DNA of 64,000 nucleotides, from the NCBI GenBank assembly GCA_025084515.1, contig JAJAGP010000938.1, positions 1 to 64,000 on the forward strand. The letters run 5' to 3'. The notes beneath the pieces are model-generated. The model was not told the origin of the DNA. It did not search any database and worked only from the letters and a program-made list of their open reading frames with translations. Origin of the DNA: Ancistrus triradiatus (lineage: Eukaryota > Chordata > Actinopteri > Siluriformes > Loricariidae). This document shows positions 47,001-59,000 of this stretch, one piece after another. The translations under genes and the position numbers were made by a program. Position 1 is the first letter of the stretch. Every line of letters begins with the position of its first letter.

Positions 47001-50000
47001 AGTAATATATATTCATTCATTATCCAAAATCCTAAATCCAACAAGCTGATATGGATACTATAATACTATAATTATAATAGATGTATTCAGGCTTTAGCCA
47101 CAACGTCTTATGTTTTGGTTCTGCCCTGTTCTGACTTTTTTCAGGACTTCTACATTTGACAATCTTTCTTTAGCTTTTAGGAATCTGATTTGAGCCTTCT
47201 CCTCTATTCACCCTTTTTGTTGTCTTCCCCAGTTGTACCCAGTTATCCTTCTCCCATTCTCGCACACTAGTATTCTGCACAATGCTAGCCAGAAGATGTA
47301 TTCTTCTATCCTGGAAGAAACAAACAGGCCCCTCATATACACAATGGCTTATATAGGTTGTTATGTTCTGCAAAAAACAGGTGGACTCTCAAAGGTCAGA
47401 CCCCAAAATTTAATGACATTTGGGAAAGATTTCTCTCCTTTCCGACCTCCCAAGTCTAAACATTTCAAGCATGATGTGAATTCCCCTTCCTAGTCTTGGT
47501 TTGGTCTGTAGCTCATGTACACAGATAAGCGTTCTCATCAAAGCCACCTTTTGTTGCTACATCTCATTGTCTACTTTGTTACTCTCTAGCTCTACAATTA
47601 CAGCTAGTAGTTCGTTGGTTGCTCTGCTCACTTTGGTCTCATTTAAATTGTTCTCATTTTGTGCCTCAATTCACCTTGTTCTTCAGTGGTCAGGGCTCCC
47701 ACAGGACTATCTCAGTCATTTTGATGGTGGATCATTCTCAGCACTGCAGTGATATTAATGTGGTGCATGTTGACATGTGTTGTGCTGGTAAGAGTGGATC
47801 AGGCACAGCAATGCTGCTGGATTTTTAAAACTCGTAAGTGTGTCATTTCTGGATTGAGAATAGTCCACCAACCAACAAAATCTTGCCAGTAGCCAGTAGT
47901 TGTCCTGTGAGCACTGATGAAAGACTAGATGATGACTAACACAAACTATGCGGCAACAGATGAGCTGTTCTGAGCCTGATCTCACAAATGCTGTTCTGGG
48001 TGAGAGCATTATAGTGTGTGTATGTGTATGTGTGTGTGTTTGTGTGTGTGTGTATGATATATATGATATGTGTGTGCACTCACTGATCACTTTATGAAAT
48101 ACACCTCCTTGTTTCTTTGTTTCTACTCTCATTGCCCATTTTATCAATTCCACTTACCATATAGAAGCACTTTAGGTCTACAATTACAGACTGTAGTCCA
48201 TCTGTTTTTCTTCATATATTGTTCGTCCCCTTTACTCTGTTCTCTAATGGTCAGGACCACCACAGATCAGGTACTGTTTGGGTGGTGGATCATTCTCAGC
48301 ACTGCAGTGACACTGATGTGATGGTGGGGTGTTGGTGTTTGTTGTGCTGGTATGAGTGGATCAGACACAGGAGTGCTGGCTATTTTCACGACAGACACAA
48401 GGTTATATCAACACACTAGTCATGGGCCAAATTACAGTGACAAATCAACCTAATATGCCTTTGGAATGTGGGAGGAGTAAACCCACACAGACACGGGGAG
48501 GACATGCAAACTGGGGCTCTCTGACCTTTGAGGCGACGGTGCTAACCACTGCTCCACCTTGATGAAAAGTCAAGAGACAGTAGCTTGTCTTCTGTTGCAC
48601 AGTTTGTGTCAGTCATCCTCTAATCTTTCATCAGTGCTCACAGGACACACCCTACAGGATGCCGGTGGCTGGACATTTTTAATTGGTGGACAGTTTTCAG
48701 TCCAGCAGTGACACTGAGGTGTTTAAAACTCCAGCAGCACTGTTGTGTCTGATCCACTCATCCAGTCGTATGAAAAAGTTTGGGCACCCCTGATAATTTT
48801 CATGATTTTTCTTTATAAATCATTGGTTGTCCAGCTCAGCAATTTCAGGTAAATATATCATATAGCAGATGAACACCGTGATATTTGAGAAGTGAAATTA
48901 AGTTTATAGGTTTTACAGAAAGCGTGCAGTAATTATTCAAAAACAAAATTAGGGCAGGTGCATAAATTTGGGCGGGCACCCTTGTCATTTGAATACCTTA
49001 GCACTAATTATTGGAACACAAAATTTGTTTTGTAAGCTCATTGACCCTTGATCTACATACACAAGTGAATCCAACTATGAGAAAGTGTTAAGGTGGCCAA
49101 TTGGAAGTTTTTCTCCTCTTTGCATCTTCTCTGAAGAGTGGTAACATGGGAGCCTCAAAACAACTCTCAAAGGCCTGAAAACAAAGGTTGTTCAACATCA
49201 TGGTTCAGGGAAAGGGAAAAGCTCTCTCAGAGATTTCAGCTGTCAGTTTCCACTGTGAGGAACATAGTGACGCAATGGAAGACCACAGACACAGTTCTAG
49301 TTAAGGAACTCCCGAAGTGGCAGACCAAGAAGAATCTCAGATAGGCAGAGGCGAAGGATGGTGAGAACAGTCATAGTCAAGCCACAGACCACCTTCAAAG
49401 ACCTACAACCTCATCTTGCTGCAGATGGTGTCACTAATCATCGTTCAACTATACAGCACACTTTGCACAAGGAGAGGCTGTATGGGAGAGTAATGCAGAA
49501 GAAGCCTTTTCTGCAGACACGCCACAGTCACTTGAGGTGTGCTACAGCACATTTGGACAATCCAGCTTCATTTTGGAATAAAGTGCTGTGTACTGATGAA
49601 ACTAAAATTGAGTTATTTGGACATAACAAGGAGCGGCACACATCCCAAGACAAACATTTGCTACCCACAGTAAAATTTGGTAGCGGTTCCATCAGGCTGC
49701 GGGACTGTGTGGCCAGTGCAGGTACTAGGAATCTTGTTAAAGTTGAGGATCGCATATTCCAGTTAATATCTCCAGATTCTTGAGAACAATGTTCAAGAAT
49801 CAGTGACAAAGTTGCACCGAGGCCAACGACCCCACCAAACCCTGCTGTCATGCAGAGGGAAACCAGTACAAAGTTATGGAAGAATGGCCCATCTCAGTCC
49901 CCTAGACATGAATATTACTGAAAATGTGGCTGTCCATGCCCGGAAAAACCTCAAACCTGACTTGAACTGGAGATGTTTCTAAGAAGAATGGTCCCAAAGC

Positions 50001-53000
50001 ACCTTCAACCAGAATCCAGACTGGAAGCTGTAGGAAGCGTTTAGCGGCTGTTATTTCTACAAAAGGAGGATCTACTAAATATTGATGTAATTTTTCTGTT
50101 GGGGTGCCCAAATTTATGCACCTGCACTTTTGTTTGAATAATTACTGCACACTTTCTGTAAATCCTATAAACTTCATTTCACTTCTCAAATATCACTGTG
50201 TTCATCTGCTATATGATATATTTAACTCAAGTTGCTGATCTGAACAACCAATGATTTATAAACTAAAATCATGAAAATTATCAGGGGTGCCCAAACTTTT
50301 TCATACGACTGTACCAGCAAAACACACACCAACACACCACCACCACATCAGTGTCACTGCAGTGCTGAGAATGATCCACCACCCAAACAGTACCTGATCT
50401 GTGGGGTCCTGACCATTAGATAACAGAGTGAAGGGGGCGAACAATATATGTAGAGAAACAGATGGACTACAGTCTGTAATTGAAGAACTACAAAGTGCTT
50501 CTATATGGTAAGTGGAACCGATGAAATGGACACTGAGCGTAGAAACACGATAGGGCCCCTCGGCACATCAGCAGGCAGAAAACTTTTAAAGAACTTTCCC
50601 ATGTGCCTTTTTCTTTCTGAGAGAATCAACGCAATGCTTGTTTTCTCTTTTTCAGGTGATGGAATGAATGCTTACATGGCATACAAAGTGTCGACCAAGG
50701 TCAGCAGTCTACTCCTAAGTTTTTAAAGTAGAGTACTTATTCAAAATAAATTCATTTACATGTTGATTCTTAATAGGCTTCTTTGCATTACTTTGTTTCA
50801 GAATGTTTCCTGCTGCCATTGTTTATACCTTTTATCCAATTTTTAGCATATAGCCTATATATAACTACATGTAGAAATGTTTCTTTTCTTACAGACATCC
50901 TTGAACATCTTTAACAAAGATGAATTTTCTGTTAAACGGAGATTTAGTGATTTCCTTGGTCTGCATAGTAAATTGGCCTCCAAGTACATGCACATTGGAT
51001 ATATAGTCCCTCCTGCACCAGAAAAAAGCATTGTGGGTAAGTTTGAAAAGGTGTGTCTTTTTCCTTAGAGACAGGTTAGGAAAAGAAAAATAAATTTGCC
51101 CTCCTACCGTATAGCATGGCACATGATCTGTACATGGTTTACCACTGTAATATTTCATGTGATATTTACTGAAACCTTTCCAGGCATGACAAAGGTCAAG
51201 GTTGGAAAAGAGGATTTGTCATCTACAGAATTTGTAGAGAAAAGAAGAGCTGCTTTGGAAAGGTATTGTAAAAAGTAGTATCAATGCATTGTTAATTCAA
51301 ACATAAAAATGTTAATTGCTCTGCTCGTATCTCCTGTGAGTGAATGATTTTCCTTCCTGGTATCTTTTTCACATGCTTCAGCTTTTGCCTGACTGTCTTT
51401 TAAAAACATGAAAACAATTCAAGTGGAAAGAGCATTCTTGTTCTGGTCTTTTGTGGATGAAAGGTTAACCAACAAGTATTAGATAAATAATTATCACCAA
51501 GCTCAGGAGGGTTGATGCTGTCAGTGCACATGCGGGCTCGTGCTGGCAGTTTTCTCCTGAGTGTACACTCTTGCCGTTTGTATGTCTCTGATTTCCGCTG
51601 TACTCCTGGTTTTGCGCTGTCTGATGAATCGAATAAAACTTAAAGTTAAGTGAGGTGCTGACATTTCTCTGCCCTTTTTATCAGCCCATTGATTGATGCG
51701 AAGGTCAGCGCCTCAGATGAGGCCTCCGTATGTCAACTTCTAGACTTCATCCGTTAAAGAACTGAATGTTGATTGTTGAAGCCCTTAATTTTTGAGCAGT
51801 GCGCATACAATTGTTCAAGCAATGAGAAAGTCTCTACTGTGCAAGGTATAATGATGAAGAAAATATTTTAGGAAATGTCACCTTTTAGAGGTAAAAAGTC
51901 TGTTGACAGCTTTTTAGAAGCTGATGACCTTTCATAACGCATTGTTCCGGTCTTTCTGTGTGATGCAGCTGGAATAAGGTTATAAAATGCAGTACTAAAA
52001 ACAAATCACTTTTTGAACAGATATTTAATGAGAACGGTGAATCATCCTGCTCTGCTGAAAGATCCTGATGTCATTCAGTTTCTGGAGAGCACAGAGGTAT
52101 TGTATTCATGATGTTCATTCTTCATGTAGAGCTAAATTATTTAAATTTTGCTGAGGCTTTACAGGTGTTAAGAATAAAATGGAAACGCTTAACACTGTTA
52201 GATCTTCACATGAACTGCTGAAACAATTTTTGGGTCGAAACTACTACACTCCTGAGAAAACTGTATTAATGCAATTGTAATAGAAGACCCCAGTGATTTG
52301 TACAAGGCTAAATGGTCCACGGGCAATTGAAAGCTATTTTTGCCTGTCGGTCCTCTGAGAGTTTTCTTGGGCGAAAAGCATTAAATTGAATCCAGCATTA
52401 AAATGTATGGGAGTAGAGAAAATCACAGGCTTCTCATGGTCCAAGCCTGCAGTAGAGGTGAGACAGGAGCGAATGAAGCTCCCTGTGGGATTGGGTCCTG
52501 GCTACGGCCTGTTAACCGGTTTGTTTGCCCTTATTTGTCATTTTATCCAAGCTGCCGCGAGCAGTTAGCACCCAGGCACTGAGTGGGGCCGGAATATTGA
52601 GGATGGTAAACAAAGCAGCCGACGCTGTCAACAAGATGACAATCAAGATGAATGAATCGGATGCGGTAAGGGGCTGATTTTTGGACTTGAATAATGAGAC
52701 GAATTAATGAGCTGTTCTCCGACTTGAATTTAAAACTCCTCACGAGAGAGAGAGAGAGGGGGAGAGAGAGCGCGGTGGTGTGGAGGCATGTGTCTCCTAC
52801 CCTTACTATGTGTTCCTACACTCCAGACCTCTAAAATATGGTAGCACATACAGATAATCTGGATGACTTCAGTGTGTTTTGTAACTTTTGCAGTTCTTGC
52901 ATTCCGAAGCTGACCATGTGTGAGTGCGTGTATGTATGTGTATATATTTGTAACCTTTTGACAATTTAACACTTCTCTGTATAAAGTGGTTTGAGGAGAA

Positions 53001-56000
53001 ACAACAGCAGTTTGAGAACCTTGACATCCAGCTCAGAAAACTGCATGCCAGCGTGGAATCCTTGGTGTGCCACAGGAAAGGTAAAATGATGTTTTTTCTG
53101 CCTGACCTGTGAGGGAAAACAACATAATAAAATGGCAGGTACTTTTGTAAACTTTTTAGAGCATTAGAAATTACATTAACAAATGGAGCTGTTGCACAGT
53201 TGTGCACGAACATTTTTGCATCGTAAATGTATATGTAATCTCATTATCATAATAAATTATTTGAGGATAATGTATCTTCCGTGTGTTTCTAGACAATTTC
53301 TACTAATCTGGGACATGTAATTAGTCTTTTTAAGTAAAATTAATGAGTGAGAATTTTACTCAATTGCCTGAAGTTTTTTAAGACATTGAATAATATTTTA
53401 AGAAATCTTTGAAATCTTAGGCTACATTTGCCTATATCTGAAATGTTTTCTCTTTGTGTGTTCATCATTTTTGCCTGACCATATTTGATGCCGGTTTAAA
53501 TGCATTGTATGTTGTCTGTATGGATATTATATAACACAAAAAGTATCACTTGTACTATCGTGACAATAGCAGTGGTATAGCTTGCGGCCCTTGTATCAGC
53601 TGTGATGAGAAGGCCTGATATGCTTGTACTTTTAATTGAAGCCATTTTCAGTTGTGAGCCCGTACTGTTAGAACAGTACTCCTACTCCTGCAGTCAAGTA
53701 ATAAGTAACTAATGCAAAGTTAATGATACATTCTTGTGGCACTGTCTTCTGTTACAATGCTGTGGGACTGTGGTAGCCAAAGGTCCAGGGTTCAAATCCC
53801 ACATCTGCCAAGCTGCCACTGTTGGGTCCTTCAGCAAGGCCCTTAACCCACAATTGCTTGGATTGTAAGTCGCTCTGGATAAGGGCGTCTGTTAAATGAC
53901 GTAAATGAAAATGCTGTATCTTGTCTCAAACAGTTGCCCATGACAGTTATGACATGTGCTTCTTTTATTCAGTCAGCAGTTGTGAGTACTCATTCCAACC
54001 TGTCTGTTTTTAAAGAGTTATCAGTGAACACTGCATCATTTGCAAAGAGTGCCGCCATGCTGGGGAACTCGGAGGATCACACAGCTCTGTCACGGGCCCT
54101 CTCCCAGCTTGCTGAGGTGGAGGAGAAGATCGATCAACTGCATCAGGAACAGGCCTACAGCGACTTCTACTTGTTCTCTGAGCTGCTTGGTGACTATGTA
54201 CGTCTCATCACTGCTGTGAAGGTAAGCTGTACTCATGCTTCTGATCTTGATGAATTAGAAGAGATTGAATGAGTTGTTTGTATAATCAGCCCACCAGATA
54301 TTAAATAAATAATAGAAATATTAAGATGGTGTGTGTGTATGTGTGTGTATGTGTGTGTATATATATATATATAGCCCCGGTACTTGGGGCACCATTACAT
54401 TAGAATATATCATTTGTTTTACCAGTAGTATAATGACCATATATAATTATTTCTCAGTCTCTTTATTAGCATACGCCCTGCAAATACAGGGAATTTGATG
54501 AAAAAACAACAACAACAGAGAAACAGCTTCTATAGGCTACAGTGGCAAGTATTTAGTGTGACCTCCCCTTACACTTGAGCAATAGCAATACCTAGCAGCT
54601 AGCAGCTTCATTGGGATGCCAAGTTGACCCTGCTATATTCGAAAGAAGCTTGATCTGAAATGGTCTATTTGGGAGTGTCACAGCCTAGAAATCACTTTTT
54701 TTGGAAGGAGAACAAGGTGACAAGGCTAATATATGCTATAGCTCACAAAGCTTGGCATGAAGTTCAGTGGAAAAAGAGCTTTATGGAGCGACGAATGCAA
54801 GGCCTAAGACCTTTGGTGGCCTAAGACCTTTGCACAGTGCTGCATGTATCTATAGTCACAATTTGCCATGATGAAACTTTTGACAATGGGGGTGTCATAC
54901 TGCTATGCTGTTTTCCCTTCAAAGTAAACGATGTAATGATGGTGAGAAAAAGAGGATATGAATAACTGGAAGCAATAAACCAGTAATGATGTTATTTGTC
55001 ACGGTACTTTGGGTGCAGCTGTGCTTTGTGTACATATAACGTCTGCTCCATTGTTTCCCGTGCCCGTTTGTTTTAAAAAGCTAAACCGAGACATGTGGGA
55101 TTATGCTGGAAACATCATGACTACCACTTCTGGTTGAAATTGAGATTTAATGTCTTCCCAAATAACTGCTTACAACAGTTGTAAGTTGTAAGTGTTGGGC
55201 CATCAATGAAATATTTGATAGAGTTTCTAATAATTTTATATTTATTTAAATAATCAGTACTACCATTTGTATTGCACCTTTGTAACTTTTGTCTACTTCC
55301 TGATGGTGTGAGGTACCTGATTACAGTATAGAACCGATAACATCTAGACTTCAACTGACAATTACAAATTGGCCAATATGTCTCAAATTGGCTGACAGAT
55401 GTGTTGTGGCATAGCAGATTATATATTGATTTGAAGAACAGAACATTTGATATTGTTCAGTAATCTCTTGTTGATATTTCTATATGTTTTAAATATTATG
55501 TAATGTCATATGTTAACATGTGCATGCATGTGTATACATATGTTAACTTTGCTAAGTTAGACAGTTTTATCAGATTTATTAGTGAACAGTGTTACGTTTA
55601 CCACAATTATTCAATTTATCACAATTTTTCTACAAGTTTTCAGAAAAATATTATCCCCCAAAATCATTTCCAGACATCACTAATGCTCTTGTGTTTGAAT
55701 AGTACTGAACTGATGCATCCGTGTTCTAAAATTTTATGCAAGGCCTTTTCAAAAGGGTGAAGACACTTCTAGCAGTAAATGGTACTAACTAAATACCCAT
55801 TGAATTTGATGTGGTGGTTGGGTGTCGGGTGTCCACAAACTTATGGCAGTAATACAGTGGGGCAAAAAGAGTATTTAGCCAGCCACTGATTGTTCTCCTA
55901 CTTGGAAAGATGAGAGAGGTCTGTATTTTCATCATAGGTACACTTTAACTATGAGAGACAAAATGGAGAGAAAAAAAAAACAAATCCAGGAAATCACATT

Positions 56001-59000
56001 GGAGGATTTTTAAAGAATTTTATTGTAAATGATGGTGAAAAATAAGTATGTGGTCAATAACAAAAGTTCAACTCAATACTTTGTTACATAAACTTTGTTG
56101 GCAATGACAGAGGTCAAACGTTTCCTGTAAGTTTTCACCAGGTTTGCACACACTGTAGCTGGTATTTTGGCCCATTCCTCCATGCAGATCTCCTCTAGAG
56201 CAGTGATGTTTTGGGGCAACACGGACTTTCAACTCTATCCACACATTTTCTATGGGGTTGAGGTCTGGAGACTGGCTAGGCCACTTCAGGACCTTGAAAT
56301 GCTTTTGCCCAAGCGGTGTGTTTGGGATCATTGTCATGCTGGAAGACCCAGCCACGTTCCATCTTCAATGCTCTCACTGATGGAAGGAGGTTTTGGCTTA
56401 AAATCTCACCATACATGGCCCCGTTTGTTCTTCCCTTAACACGGATCAGTCGTACTGTCCCCTTTGCAGAAAAACAGCCCCAAAGCATGATGTTACCACC
56501 CCCATGCTTCACAGTAGGTATGGTGTTCTTGGGATGTAACTCAGCATCCTCCAAACATGACGAGTTGCGTTTTTACCAAAAATTCCTATTTTGGTTTCAT
56601 CTGACCACATGATATTCCCCCAGTTCTCTTCTGGATCATCCATATGCTCTCTGGCAAACTTGACATGTACTGGCTTAAGCAGGGGGACACGTTCTGGCAC
56701 TGCAGGATCTGACTCCCTCTCTGCGTAGTGTGTTACTGATGGTAGCCTTGTTACTTGAGATCTTGAGATCTTGCTTGGGGCCCCAGATCGAGGGAGATTA
56801 TCAATGGTCTTGTTTGTCTTACATTTTCTTACAGTTGCTCCCACAGTTGATTTATTCACACCAACCTGCTTGCCTATTGTAGATTCACTCTTACCAGCCT
56901 GCTGCAGGTCTACAGTTTTCTTCCTGGTGTCCTTCGACAGCTCTTTGGTCTTGGCCATGGTTGAGTTTGGAGTCTGACTGTTTGAGGCTGTGGACAGGTG
57001 TCTTTTATACAGATAACGAGGTCAAACAGGTGCCATTAATACAGGTAACGAGTGGAGGACAGAAGAGCTTCTTAAAGAAGAAGTTACAGGTCTGTGAGAG
57101 CCAGAAATCTTTCTTGTTTGGTGGGTGGACCAAATACTTATTTTTCACCATGATTTACAATTAAATGCTTTAAAAATCCTACAATGTGATTTCCTGGATT
57201 TTTTTCCCCTCATTTTGTCTCTTATAGTTGAAGTGTAGATATGATGAAAATTACAGACCTCTCTCATCTTTCAAAGTAGAACTTGCACAATCAGTGGCTG
57301 ACTAAATACTTTTTTGCCCCACTCTATGTACTGTGTACATTTAGACAAGCACCAGTGTGTAAGCAGGATGTGATGCAGTGATGGGTGTCTTTAGGATTGT
57401 ATTGATACTGATATTGATACTAATACTGTTTATTGATACTGATCCTTATTGATACTCTTATTGATACCACTCTCCACTGGTGCAAAAATAAAGACATGAC
57501 ATGAAAAGATGTGAACAGATTTTCAACAGTTATTGTATTCTTACTATATTCTAGAGAGACAATTTACCCGCATTTCTAATGCAATTGCTGCAAATGTCTG
57601 GTCAACAACTAACGAGTATTACATTGACTTTATAAGGTCAAGACAGTCAAATTTTTAGGTTTGTAAATCCCATCAGTATTGGAGCTGGGAGAATACACTG
57701 AGGACGTAGGTATAGCTGCTTCTTTGCTACAGCAAACGTGCTGCACTACTGAACATTTGTAGAATGTTATAAGTGTTTTGAGGTTGAGGTTGCTGGTGTT
57801 GCCTCCTTTACAAGCAACTCCTGTTTGAAATATATTGCATTTAGTTGCATTTTCATTAAACCTGTGATGTTAGAATGAATTATTGATATTGATAGCAATA
57901 CCATGTATCCAGAAGCCTAGTGTTTTGGTACTGACCAATTAGGAATGAGTACCAATTCAGTACCCGTCCCGAGTGTTATCTGGTTTCAGCCACTACTTTG
58001 GATTGACCTGCATTATTTTTAAAATTTTTTGGTAATATTTGGTGGGCTTGTTCTTCTGAAAAGTAATTCTGCTGCGTTTTTTTTATTTTATTTTCTTAAT
58101 CTCAAGCAAAGATGACTGGCATATAAGCAAGACATCAAGCAAACATTTAGTTTTGTCTTTTATATACATTGATGGATGCTCTATGAAGTTGCACTGTAAC
58201 CCAGAAATAAACCCTTTATGGCCCTGAATGAATTTCACATGATTCTGTTTTGTTGGTTAGGGCGTGTTTGACCAGCGCATGAAAACATGGTCCAAGTGGC
58301 AGGATGCCCAAGTCATGCTGCAGCGGAAGAGAGAGGCTGAAGCTAAGCTCCAGTTTGCCAACAAGCCTGACAAGCTCCAACAGGCCAAGGATGAGATAAA
58401 GGAGGTAAACTGTGCACCATTGAAAAACAGAGAATACTAATTTAAGATATATTGCAGATGGAGCATTACTTATAAAAAACTGTGCAGTATTATAAAACTG
58501 TGCTGAAAAAAAAGCTTACCGTTTTTTTTGGGCTATAAAGCGCACCGGGTTAGAAGGCGCGATATCAATGATCGACTGCTAACGGGTGTATTTTCATACA
58601 TAAAGCGCACCGGGTTATAAGGGATCAATTAAATGAAACAAAAACTCTCAAGTTCCTCGGAAACTCAGTTTTGGTCTTTACCTGGCGCAGGGCGTCTTCT
58701 TGCTTCCTCCACTTCCGTACCATTGATTCGTTAATGTTGAATTCTCTCGCAGCTGCTCTATGTCCATGTTGTACTGCGTGACTGATAGCGTTGTGTTTGA
58801 AATCCGCTTCGAAAATGAATAAATGAATGAATGCACGTACCCTAATGCTGAAGCACATACCGTATTACTCCGCTATGCTGCGCACTACGGTGGCCGTAAG
58901 CTTCGTAACTTATCAAGACCGTGCTAAAACATTTTGACAGATTTATGAGCGCCGTGTACCATCTACAATCGGTTCTAGGTCAGAAAGCACAACCAGAATT

